From the NCBI GenBank assembly GCA_017429285.1, contig JAFRPF010000036.1, forward strand, positions 1 to 37,298: a stretch of 37,298 bases of DNA. Direction: 5' to 3'. Of the stretch, positions 14,537-21,423 are shown piece after piece (position 1 is the first letter of the stretch; each line of letters opens with the position of its first letter). Under the pieces are notes generated by a model, which saw nothing but the letters and a program-made list of their open reading frames with translations, was not told where the DNA came from and did not search any database. The stretch comes from Bacilli bacterium (GTDB lineage Bacteria; Bacillota_I; Bacilli_A; RFN20; CAG-826). A program made the position numbers and the translations under genes.

Positions 14537-14950
14537 ATGAAATTAGCGGTTAGATATTTTACAAAAAGTAAGAAGGGCAACACTGAGAAAATTGCCAAAT
14601 TTATTGAAGATAAAATAAATGTTCCCGCTTTAGATGTCACTCATCCTTTAGAAGAAGAAGTGGAACAATTATTACTTGTTAATGCGATGTATGCCGCGGA
14701 TGTTGATAAAGAAATTAAACAATTCTTAAGAAATAATAAAGAAAAGATTAAATGTTTAATTAATATCAATAGCGCTGCTAGTGGTGCTAGCACCTTAAAA
14801 GCGGTGAAAAAAGTGTGTGATAAAGAAGGAATTAATGTTTCCGAAAAAGAATTCCACACCGTCGCTAGTTGGATCTTTATTAATAAAGGTCGACCAAATA
14901 AAGAAGATTTTGATAAATTAGAAGCTTTCCTTAAGGAAGTGACTAAATAA
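14537..14950 (+). CDS. Flavodoxin-family protein
   Basis: 137 residues. The N-terminal loop YFTKSKKGNTEKIA matches the FMN-phosphate loop (S/T-x-x-G-N-T) of flavodoxins. The rest follows an alternating beta/alpha order, with ININSAASG near residue 76 in place of the usual 50s/90s aromatic loops. Flavodoxins shuttle electrons through FMN. GAGAGG upstream is the ribosome site. It overlaps the OhrR gene by one base (TAATG). Together with the downstream disulfide reductase it suggests a redox relay induced by peroxide or thiol stress. Confidence 0.8.
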   Translation: MKLAVRYFTKSKKGNTEKIAKFIEDKINVPALDVTHPLEEEVEQLLLVNAMYAADVDKEIKQFLRNNKEKIKCLININSAASGASTLKAVKKVCDKEGINVSEKEFHTVASWIFINKGRPNKEDFDKLEAFLKEVTK

Positions 14951-15384
14951 TGGATAAATACGACTCATTATTATTAAAAAATCAACTCTGTTTTCCCACC
15001 TATGCGGTATCTAATAAGATCTTAAGAAGATATCAACCTCTTCTTGAAAAACTCGATTTAACTTATACCCAATATATCGTCATGATGGTGATGTGGGAAA
15101 AAGGTAAGGTAAATGAAAAAGAATTATGCAAAGCATTATTCTTAAAATCAAATACACTCGCCCCTTTATTAAAGAAATTAAAAGAAAAAGGCTTTATTGA
15201 AATCCATAAAGATAAAGTGGATAAAAGAAATATTGTCATCTCTTTAACTGATAAAGGAAAGAAATTAAAAGAAAAAGCTGTTGAAGTTCCGCCTTCTATT
15301 GCTAAAGAATTCAATTTAAGTGAAGAAGAAGCGATTCAATTTTATAAAATCTTATATAAGATTCTTGACGAAAAGGAAGATTAA
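14950..15384 (+). CDS. OhrR-type MarR-family redox-sensing repressor
   Basis: 144 residues. The start LLLKNQLCFPTYAVSN matches OhrR, whose single reactive cysteine lies in the LCF motif (Cys14 here). TYTQYIVMMVMWEKG and the winged-helix stretch SNTLAPLLKKLKEKGFI are also OhrR-like, followed by the DKRN wing. No second cysteine is present, so it would be the one-Cys type, which needs a small thiol to form a mixed disulfide when oxidised. It is autoregulated by position: second gene of the operon, with a palindrome in the promoter. No ohr gene is present; the flavodoxin and disulfide reductase take its place. Confidence 0.88.
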   Translation: MDKYDSLLLKNQLCFPTYAVSNKILRRYQPLLEKLDLTYTQYIVMMVMWEKGKVNEKELCKALFLKSNTLAPLLKKLKEKGFIEIHKDKVDKRNIVISLTDKGKKLKEKAVEVPPSIAKEFNLSEEEAIQFYKILYKILDEKED

Positions 15385-15386
15385 TT

Positions 15387-16742
15387 ATGGAAAAATATGA
15401 TGTTATTTATATCGGTAGTGGTCACGCTTGCTGGCATGGCGCTTTGATATTAAAAATGCAAGGTAAAAAAGTTGCCTTAGTGGAAAAGGAATTACTCGGT
15501 GGTACCTGTACCAATTATGGTTGCGACGCCAAAATCTTACTCGATGCGCCTATCGCTTATAAAGAAGCTTTAGACCGTTATCAAAATATCGGTTTAACAA
15601 AACAAGCCGAAATCAATTGGAATGCCTTAATGCAATATAAAAAAGGCGTCATCGGTTTTATGCCTAATGCCTTAGATGGCTTATTCAATCAATTTGGTTT
15701 TGACGTCATAAAAGGTGCGGCAAAATTTAAAGATGCCCACACCATTATAGTAGAAGGTCAAGAGTATCAAGCCGACTATTTTGTTATTGGAACTGGTCAA
15801 ACTTATATCCCATTAGATATTCCAGGCAAAGAACATTTTAAAGATTCTCGTGACTTTTTATCTTTAGATAATATTCCTGACCATGTCACTTTTGTCGGTG
15901 CGGGTATCATCGGTATGGAATTCGCTTCTATCTGTTTATCATTTAATAAAAAAGTCGATATTATCGATCTAGCTCCTAATGCTTTAAATCAATACGATAA
16001 GAAATATGTCGATTTTATCGTTAGTAAGATGAAAGAACAAGGCGCTAATTTCTTATTCAATAGACACGTTACTTCTTTAGAAAAAGTTAAAGAAAATGAA
16101 TATGTCTTAAAAACACAAGAAGGAGATGAAATTAAATCTAATTATGTCTTAGTCGCGGTGGGTAGAAAAGCTAACACCGATGGACTTAATTTAGATGGAT
16201 TAGGAATTGAATATTCTTCTCGTGGTATTAAAGTCGATGATCACTTAAGAACAAAAGTTAAAAATATTTATGCTTCTGGTGATGTCATCGATAAAAAAGT
16301 TCCAAAATTAACACCGACCGCGGAATTTGAATCTAATTATATCGCTTTAGATATCTTATTACCTGGTTTCTTAAAAAGAAAAATCTCTTATCCAGTTATT
16401 CCTAATTTAGTCTTCACCTTACCACGAATCGGTCAAGTTGGTGTCGACACAAATAAGGCTAAAGAATTAGGCTATCGCGTGGAAGAAGTAGAACTTGGTA
16501 AGACGATGTCTTGGGCGAACGGCAATGACACTAATGAACATCTCACCTTCGTCTTCAATAAGAAAAACGAACTCGTCGGTGCGGCAATTTTATCAGAAAA
16601 CGCTGGTGAATATCTTGATTTATTAACCATTATTATCAATCAAAAATTAGGAGCCAGAGATTTATCAAAGATGATCTTCTCCTTCCCCACAACAACATAT
16701 GGATTAATGTCAAGTTTAATCCCGTTAATGCTTAAAAAATAA
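15387..16742 (+). CDS. FAD-dependent pyridine nucleotide-disulfide oxidoreductase
   Basis: 451 residues, the glutathione-reductase/dihydrolipoamide-dehydrogenase fold. An FAD loop with GSG starts near residue 10. The redox-active pair is in GGTCTNYGCDAK (Cys-x4-Cys, residues ~42-47). FVGAGIIGMEF near 172 is the NAD(P)H site and IYASGDVIDKK near 294 the second FAD motif. The C-terminal dimerisation domain lacks the HPT..E pair that dihydrolipoamide dehydrogenases use; instead FPTTTYG is seen. So the substrate is probably a low-molecular-weight disulfide or quinone rather than lipoate. It starts two bases after the OhrR stop, the third gene of the operon. Confidence 0.88.
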   Translation: MEKYDVIYIGSGHACWHGALILKMQGKKVALVEKELLGGTCTNYGCDAKILLDAPIAYKEALDRYQNIGLTKQAEINWNALMQYKKGVIGFMPNALDGLFNQFGFDVIKGAAKFKDAHTIIVEGQEYQADYFVIGTGQTYIPLDIPGKEHFKDSRDFLSLDNIPDHVTFVGAGIIGMEFASICLSFNKKVDIIDLAPNALNQYDKKYVDFIVSKMKEQGANFLFNRHVTSLEKVKENEYVLKTQEGDEIKSNYVLVAVGRKANTDGLNLDGLGIEYSSRGIKVDDHLRTKVKNIYASGDVIDKKVPKLTPTAEFESNYIALDILLPGFLKRKISYPVIPNLVFTLPRIGQVGVDTNKAKELGYRVEEVELGKTMSWANGNDTNEHLTFVFNKKNELVGAAILSENAGEYLDLLTIIINQKLGARDLSKMIFSFPTTTYGLMSSLIPLMLKK

Positions 16743-16758
16743 TAATTATTTACTAATA

Positions 16759-16790
16759 ACAGTATCGATTTATACCGGTACTGTTTTTTT
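16759..16790 (+). terminator. Intrinsic terminator after the redox operon
   Basis: ACAGTATCG (16759-16767) pairs with CGGTACTGT (16776-16784), then T residues to 16790. The stem is the same as the one at 6246-6277. Confidence 0.9.
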
Positions 16791-16849
16791 ATTAATGGCG
16801 ATAAGAAAAATAATGGATTAATAATAATGTAATATCAGTTTTATCTTTA

Positions 16850-16878
16850 CTGACATTATCACTAGTGATATATATAAT
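16850..16878 (+). promoter_or_regulatory. Promoter with operator-like palindrome before the DUF4097 gene
   Basis: CTGACA (16850-16855), exactly 17 bases, TATAAT (16873-16878). The spacer carries the perfect 14-base palindrome TATCACTAGTGATA (16857-16870). Transcription would start near 16885 and leave a ~115-base leader. Confidence 0.65.
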
Positions 16879-16932
16879 TTTGATAACCCTAATTCCAGCG
16901 AATATATTATCCCTTTATATAAGGGTCATAAA

Positions 16933-17004
16933 ATGAAATTAGTGATTAAAGCCTCGGAGGCTATTGGCTCATATAAACTGAGCAAAAGGATAATTAAATT
17001 ATGA
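16933..17004 (+). CDS. Possible 23-residue leader peptide
   Basis: ATG at 16933, TGA at 17002-17004, overlapping the next ATG (17001) by ATGA, the usual layout of translational coupling. The peptide begins MKLVIKASEAIG and is basic and amphipathic. Its candidate ribosome site AAGGG (16921-16925) is paired in a hairpin with CCCTT (16911-16915). Two more hairpins lie in the body (AGCC/GGCT at 16950-16962; GCTCA/TGAGC at 16967-16983). No homology is recognised, and it could be chance. Confidence 0.35.
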   Translation: MKLVIKASEAIGSYKLSKRIIKL

Positions 17005-17894
17005 ACAAAGGTTTATTAATTGGATTAATTGTCGCGGGTTCCGTTTTAACTTTAGCGACGACTGGTTTCATCACATTCTGTGTGATTAATAATAACGTTA
17101 ATAACAAAACAGTAACTAGAGAATACGAAGTAAGTGATTTCTCAAATTTAAATATTAATTTGTCCACCGCGGATCTCGAATTAAAAGTCGCCGAAAACGA
17201 TAAAGCAAAAGTCGTCTGTGTGGAAAAGGAAAAATATTATCATAACGTCGAAGTTAAAGATAATTCTTTAAATATCTCTAAAGTGGACGCTAGAAAATGG
17301 TATGAATACCCATTTAATTTCTCTTGGTCAAATATGAAAGTAACAGTCTATGTTCCTTCTAAAGACTTTAATGACGCGCTTATTAAAATATCGACCGGAG
17401 ATGTTATTATCCCAGATTATTATTCATTTAATAATTTAAGTGTTGAATCATCTACTGGTGATTTATCGATTAAATCAGAAGTTAAAAATGAATTAGATTT
17501 AAAAGCCTCTACAGGTAATATCTCTTTAGAAGCTGATGCGAAAAAAGCTCATTTATATACTTCTACTGGTAGACAAACTTTAAAAGATGTTGACGCTGAA
17601 GAGATAAGTTGTCATGTTTCAACAGGTCATGTGACATTAACTAATTGCATCGCTGAGAAAACAATTTACGTCAAAGCCTCAACCGGAGATGTGAGATTTA
17701 GCGATTCTGACGCTAATGAATTAATTGATATAGAAACTTCTACAGGTGATGTCGATTTGTCCTTATTAAGCGGCAAAACATTCGAAACAAAGACATCCAC
17801 CGGTAAAGTTAACGTCCCAAGTTCAACAGTTGGTGGAGCTTTATGCAAAATCAAAACTTCCACTGGTGATATTAAAGTGGTGATTAAAGAATAA
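17001..17894 (+). CDS. DUF4097-family beta-repeat surface protein
   Basis: 297 residues. One N-terminal membrane segment (about residues 5-30) anchors it. The rest is a ladder of short beta repeats of about 20 residues, each with a STGD, STGN, STGR, STGH or STGK turn (at least eight copies). This is the putative-adhesin DUF4097 pattern, a beta-helix-like stack. In related Firmicutes such genes often sit with PspC, DUF1700 or envelope-stress genes; none is next to this one. The ribosome site AAAGGA (16985-16990) lies ten bases before the start. It has its own promoter and leader and ends in a terminator. The role is probably at the envelope, but unproven. Confidence 0.85.
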   Translation: MNKGLLIGLIVAGSVLTLATTGFITFCVINNNVNNKTVTREYEVSDFSNLNINLSTADLELKVAENDKAKVVCVEKEKYYHNVEVKDNSLNISKVDARKWYEYPFNFSWSNMKVTVYVPSKDFNDALIKISTGDVIIPDYYSFNNLSVESSTGDLSIKSEVKNELDLKASTGNISLEADAKKAHLYTSTGRQTLKDVDAEEISCHVSTGHVTLTNCIAEKTIYVKASTGDVRFSDSDANELIDIETSTGDVDLSLLSGKTFETKTSTGKVNVPSSTVGGALCKIKTSTGDIKVVIKE

Positions 17895-17902
17895 TTATTA
17901 AG

Positions 17903-17924
17903 TCATCCTTAGGGGTGATTTTTT
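17903..17924 (+). terminator. Intrinsic terminator after the DUF4097 gene
   Basis: TCATCC (17903-17908), loop TTAG, GGGTGA (17913-17918, one G-T pair), six T. Confidence 0.75.
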
Positions 17925-17967
17925 AAATATAGTTTGAATTAATCAAATAATTTGTTTTAATAAATGT

Positions 17968-18693
17968 ATGAATATCAAAAGATTACTTTTATTAATTAGT
18001 AGCGTTTCTTTATTAATGGCTTGTAACACTAATACTGGAACTAGTGAAACCAAAAATAGCGAAACTAAACAATCTGATACTAGTGCCCTTGGTGATAATA
18101 GCAATACTTCTCAAGGTGGAACAAGTGAATCAGGAAAAGTTATTGTTCCTGCTCATCAGTTAAAAGATAATAATCCTCCAATAAATGTAAACGCCAAAGG
18201 TGAACAAGTGAGTGAATCGACTTGGAATTCATTTAAAAATGGGACTAAAAGTAAATTTAACAGTCACTATAATTTGACTTATACCACTTATAGTGGTGGC
18301 GTTATTCAAGTTGAAAAATTCACTAAAAATGGTTATCACATCAATACTAGTGGCGGAGAACTATATTATGAAAAAAGTGGCTCCACAACATATTGCTATA
18401 TAAGACAAAGCAATTATTCTTATTTAAGAACGGAACAATATAAAGATTTTACCGATCGTTATACAGAAATCTTTACAAGCGAAATAAAAGTTCATATGTT
18501 TGAAAAAACTAATTACGAATTTGATTCAAGCGATGGAAGATATTATTATTACGCGCAAAACTTTGGATCAGTTGTGGAATTTAAAAATGGTTATTTAACG
18601 CGTTTAGAATATGGTACTTCAGGAGCTTCTTTCACCATCAATTCTAACTTTGATACCGTTATCGATATTCCTCAATCTTATTACATGAGTTAA
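17968..18693 (+). CDS. Lipoprotein of unknown function
   Basis: 241 residues. The signal peptide ends in LLMAC, a lipobox with Cys19, so the mature protein is lipid-anchored outside the membrane. A Ser/Thr/Asn/Gly-rich linker (~20-60) follows. The remaining ~180 residues look beta-rich, with many Tyr (YYEKSGSTTYCYIRQSNYSY), and resemble no family I can name. TTGAAT, 17 bases, TTAATA and then five bases to the ATG, with no ribosome site, point to a leaderless transcript. Its stop abuts the stop of the convergent fRMsr gene with no gap. Its terminator lies inside that gene. Confidence 0.8.
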   Translation: MNIKRLLLLISSVSLLMACNTNTGTSETKNSETKQSDTSALGDNSNTSQGGTSESGKVIVPAHQLKDNNPPINVNAKGEQVSESTWNSFKNGTKSKFNSHYNLTYTTYSGGVIQVEKFTKNGYHINTSGGELYYEKSGSTTYCYIRQSNYSYLRTEQYKDFTDRYTEIFTSEIKVHMFEKTNYEFDSSDGRYYYYAQNFGSVVEFKNGYLTRLEYGTSGASFTINSNFDTVIDIPQSYYMS

Positions 18694-19146
18694 TCAATAA
18701 TCTAATTTAGATAATAATAAGGATACCTGTTCAAGGTATTCTTTTTCTTCATTATGAAAACGATCATATATTGGAGAATCGATATCAATCACTCCCTTAA
18801 CTTCATTATTTTTAATAATTGGAACGACTATCTCACTTTTTGATAATGAAGAACAAGCGATGTGTCCTTTAAATTCATTAACATTAGGAACAATGATGGT
18901 TTCTTTATTGTGAAAGGAAGTGCCGCATACTCCATGACCGATTTTGATAGTGGTGCAAGCCACATCACCTTGGAATGGACCAAGATATAAATAATCTTCT
19001 TTTGCTAAATAAAAACCACACCAATTGATATTTTCCATCTCATTTAAAATAGAAGCGACATTTGCTAGATTGCTCACTAATGGTAAGTTCTTATCGATGA
19101 TACTTTCTATCTGTTTTAAATATATGTCATATTTATTTTCTTTCAT
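18694..19146 (-). CDS. Free methionine-(R)-sulfoxide reductase (GAF domain)
   Basis: 150 residues, one GAF domain. The fRMsr family reduces free Met-R-sulfoxide. All three family cysteines are present, in VACTTI, GVCGTS and HIACSS, as are WCGFYL and SEIVVPI. The start at 19146 (MKENKYDIY) is preferred over the GTG/ATG region up to 19194, which would add a hydrophobic stretch not seen in the family and would run into the operator. TAAGAT lies eight bases upstream on the minus strand with no ribosome site. A TetR gene diverges from it across a perfect palindrome. Confidence 0.92.
   Translation of the reverse strand: MKENKYDIYLKQIESIIDKNLPLVSNLANVASILNEMENINWCGFYLAKEDYLYLGPFQGDVACTTIKIGHGVCGTSFHNKETIIVPNVNEFKGHIACSSLSKSEIVVPIIKNNEVKGVIDIDSPIYDRFHNEEKEYLEQVSLLLSKLDY
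18721..18746 (+). terminator. Intrinsic terminator of the lipoprotein gene, inside fRMsr
   Basis: GGATACC (18721-18727) pairs with GGTATTC (18735-18741, one G-T), followed by five T. It lies within the 3' coding part of the minus-strand fRMsr gene. Confidence 0.65.
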
Positions 19147-19186
19147 TAGGAAATATCTTATCAAAATATAAATAAAAAAGAAAACA

Positions 19187-19216
19187 TGAGACAAAGTGTC
19201 TCAATTAATTTATAAT
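19187..19216. promoter_or_regulatory. TetR operator and promoter between fRMsr and its TetR
   Basis: TGAGACA-AAG-TGTCTCA (19187-19203) is a perfect inverted repeat with seven-base arms. TATAAT follows at 19211-19216, and the TetR start codon lies six bases later. The half-site TGAGACA recurs at 19224-19230, at the start of the TetR coding sequence. Confidence 0.75.
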
Positions 19217-19222
19217 GATGAC

Positions 19223-19738
19223 ATGAGACAAAATGACGTTAAAAGCGCTTTAAAAAGTGGCATGCTTCGTTTATTAGGTAAAAAGGAATATTTAGATATT
19301 ACCGTTACTGATTTAGTGAAATTTTCTGGAGTGGCAAGAGCCTCATTTTATCGTTCTTATTCTTCCATTGATGATGTTTTAAATGATACTTGTGATGACA
19401 TCAAGGATTATATAGTTAAGACTTATAAACCCGCTTTTAGTTCTAAAGATGAAAAATCTATTGTTGAGGCGATTGATTTTTTCTTGAAAAGTATTAAGCA
19501 AAAAACCATAAAGATTTTAGAAGTTTTGCCAGAAAATAGAAAATATCTTTACTTAAAATTTGAACAGAGAATGGTTTTTTATAAAAAACTTCCTTATGAA
19601 ACAATTAAAGATCGCTATAGAGCACCTGTTGATCTTGGCATTATTTTAAGTGTGGCGATGACCTGGGCTTATAACGGTTTTGAAGAAGATAGCCATCAAT
19701 TAGCAGAATTTATTTATTCTTTACTCATTAAAGAGTGA
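19223..19738 (+). CDS. TetR-family regulator (leaderless)
   Basis: 171 residues. The helix-turn-helix is ITVTDLVKFSGVARASFYRSYSSIDDVL, the TetR type. The C-terminal domain is unassigned, with aromatic-rich segments. The ATG at 19223 is chosen because a TATAAT box ends six bases before it; the upstream GTG at 19196 lies in front of that box. There is no ribosome site, so the mRNA is probably leaderless. It diverges from fRMsr, and the 17-base palindrome between them is the natural operator for both. Confidence 0.88.
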   Translation: MRQNDVKSALKSGMLRLLGKKEYLDITVTDLVKFSGVARASFYRSYSSIDDVLNDTCDDIKDYIVKTYKPAFSSKDEKSIVEAIDFFLKSIKQKTIKILEVLPENRKYLYLKFEQRMVFYKKLPYETIKDRYRAPVDLGIILSVAMTWAYNGFEEDSHQLAEFIYSLLIKE

Positions 19739-19768
19739 AACAACAAATATATAAAATGTCTTAAAAAG

Positions 19769-19792
19769 AGGTTGTGGTATTCAACCTTTTTT
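19769..19792 (+). terminator. Intrinsic terminator after TetR
   Basis: AGGTTG (19769-19774), loop TGGTATT, CAACCT (19782-19787), six T. Confidence 0.8.
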
Positions 19793-19888
19793 ATAAATCG
19801 TATATTCTATTTCAAAGTTTGGCTTATGGCTGAACTAAAATTTCCAATATCGCCTATATATGCATCCCCTTTGCGTATGTAGGCGTTA

Positions 19889-19917
19889 TTGCCATTTATA
19901 GACTGTTTTGTTATATT
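19889..19917 (+). promoter_or_regulatory. Leaderless promoter of the gene at 19925
   Basis: TTGCCA (19889-19894), 17 bases, TATATT (19912-19917), then seven bases to the ATG. Transcription would start at or next to the start codon. Confidence 0.65.
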
Positions 19918-19924
19918 TAAAAAG

Positions 19925-20713
19925 ATGAAAAAGATTTATCTTTTACCAATAGTCGCGTTATTACCAATATCATTTTTAGGAAATTCTCCCGCTCCTCAAG
20001 CTTTTACGGAAGAATATAATGATTTTGAGATTCATAATTTCGTAATTGATGATGAAAAGGAAGAATATAAATATCCATTTTCTTTTCAAGTCACTAATAT
20101 CGGTGCTAGATATCTAGAAATTGATGATAATTTCTATTTTATCTATGATAAAGATAAATCTAACACTTATTTATCTCATGATATCGATTGCTTAGAAAAT
20201 GAGTGTTTAGCACCTGGTCAAAGCCGTACTTATTTAGGTTATATTAATTCAAAATTTGCATTAGATAATAATCTAATCACTTTTAAGGGCAATGCCTTAA
20301 ATAATTTAACTGAAGCAAATTATTCTTCTATTCAATATATTAATTCTACTTACGATAAAGATTTAGAAAGATATTACTATAACTATAAAGTTAATGATCT
20401 TAAAGAAGATGACTATTATTATTCCTATCTCATCGATTTTGATTATTTGGAAACAAGATATGTGATTGATGTCTCTAATATCTATAATGAAACTTTTTCT
20501 ATTACATTAGATGAATTAATTGATCCGAATGAAGATATAAAGATTAATAAGATTATTCAAGCTAAAGGTAGAAAGAAAAATAAAGGTGTCGGAACCGCAA
20601 TTACGGCAATATTTTGGGTAATCGCTGGCTCATTTCTAGCGAGCCTTATCGGCGGCATAACCGTTCTTATCGTTTTTACCGTTAAGAAAAAACGCCGCGA
20701 AAAGAAGGCCTAA
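19925..20713 (+). CDS. Secreted/membrane protein with C-terminal anchor
   Basis: 262 residues, no family recognised. Signal peptide at residues 1-~25 (LLPIVALLPISFLG). An acidic, Tyr-rich external domain follows, with a beta-sandwich look in FSFQVTNIGARYLEIDDNF. A Gly-rich C-terminal membrane span (about 225-252) leads to a basic tail (KKKRREKKA). So the protein faces outward with a short inner tail, like the two large surface proteins. The start is set by the leaderless promoter; an upstream TTG/ATG frame at 19889 overlaps the -35 box. Its last 78 bases overlap the convergent gene. Confidence 0.78.
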   Translation: MKKIYLLPIVALLPISFLGNSPAPQAFTEEYNDFEIHNFVIDDEKEEYKYPFSFQVTNIGARYLEIDDNFYFIYDKDKSNTYLSHDIDCLENECLAPGQSRTYLGYINSKFALDNNLITFKGNALNNLTEANYSSIQYINSTYDKDLERYYYNYKVNDLKEDDYYYSYLIDFDYLETRYVIDVSNIYNETFSITLDELIDPNEDIKINKIIQAKGRKKNKGVGTAITAIFWVIAGSFLASLIGGITVLIVFTVKKKRREKKA

Positions 20714-21097
20714 ATAAAGATTGAAGAATATAAGTGAAAGGATTAATGATAATCCTTTTTCTTTTGCTATGCCACTTAGATTAAATAGATATCCGATTGT
20801 TAAAGAAAGGATGTTTGCGGTAAAAGAATATAGAAAACATAAATATAATTTTTCTTTTGAAAATAAATAAAAGATAAAAGCTTCCACAAGGAAGGTAAAA
20901 ATCTCAAAGCTGATCAAAGTGATGAGATATTGATTTGTATTAACTACTTTTAATAATAGGTTCATCGTCACATTTAAAATGATATTTGATAAGCCCATGA
21001 TTAAAGATAATTTGAAGTTATATTTACTAACGAAAAAATATATTAATCCTTCAAATAACAAAGTAGTGGATAAAGCAAATAAAATGTTAAGAAACAT
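20636..21097 (-). CDS. Small polytopic membrane protein
   Basis: 153 residues with four to five hydrophobic helices covering most of the length, ending in a polar tail (NGKNDKNGYAADKAR). No family recognised. Its 3' 78 bases overlap the plus-strand gene, so the polar tail is read from the complement of that gene's membrane anchor. It begins just after the T-run of the terminator of the upstream gene and has no ribosome site, so both start and expression are uncertain. A later in-frame ATG (IMGLSN) is an alternative start. Confidence 0.6.
   Translation of the reverse strand: MFLNILFALSTTLLFEGLIYFFVSKYNFKLSLIMGLSNIILNVTMNLLLKVVNTNQYLITLISFEIFTFLVEAFIFYLFSKEKLYLCFLYSFTANILSLTIGYLFNLSGIAKEKGLSLILSLIFFNLYLGLLFAAFFLNGKNDKNGYAADKAR
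20738..20765 (+). terminator. Intrinsic terminator of the gene at 19925, inside the convergent gene
   Basis: AAGGATTA (20738-20745), loop ATGA, TAATCCTT (20750-20757), then TTTCTTTT. A perfect eight-pair stem, within the coding sequence of the minus-strand gene. Confidence 0.8.
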
Positions 21098-21099
21098 AG

Positions 21100-21120
21100 A
21101 AAAAAAGCAGGGAACCTGCT
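21100..21120 (-). terminator. Intrinsic terminator of the 73-residue membrane protein gene
   Basis: On the minus strand, AGCAGG (21120-21115), loop TTC, CCTGCT (21111-21106), then T residues. It lies between the stop of one minus-strand gene and the start of the next. Confidence 0.8.
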
Positions 21121-21122
21121 TA

Positions 21123-21344
21123 TTAATTGAATAACTTAAAGATGTGATGGGTGAAGATCATAAAGATAATATCTAAAATCCAAATGATGTTCCAGCCAAA
21201 GATTAATCTAAATAACGCACACACCCAATGTCCTTCTGAGAATCTAGTTACAAAACCAAAGATCCAAGAAGTAATGGGGATGATACATAAGATTAAACTA
21301 GCAATCCATGGTAATCCAAAGTAATCCCTTTTAATTTTTGCCAT
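21123..21344 (-). CDS. Small two-to-three-helix membrane protein
   Basis: 73 residues beginning MAKIKRDYFGLPWIASLILC. Two or three hydrophobic helices with conserved-looking Trp, Gly and Pro residues (FGLPW, ITSWIFGF, IFGWNIIWILD). A good ribosome site (GGAGGG, seven bases before the ATG) and its own terminator support a real gene. It resembles small conserved membrane proteins of gut Firmicutes, but I cannot assign a function. Confidence 0.8.
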   Translation of the reverse strand: MAKIKRDYFGLPWIASLILCIIPITSWIFGFVTRFSEGHWVCALFRLIFGWNIIWILDIIFMIFTHHIFKLFN

Positions 21345-21423
21345 TACTTATCCCTCCGCTATAAATATAGCATAATTCTATGTTTTTGTTTTTTATAAAA
21401 TAAAAATAATTTAAGATAATTAC

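Noticed and set aside
17400..17890. Possible DNA repeat or CRISPR-like array in the DUF4097 gene
   Set aside because: The repeats are at protein level (STGD turns) with diverged DNA and no spacers; they are the beta-ladder of one gene.
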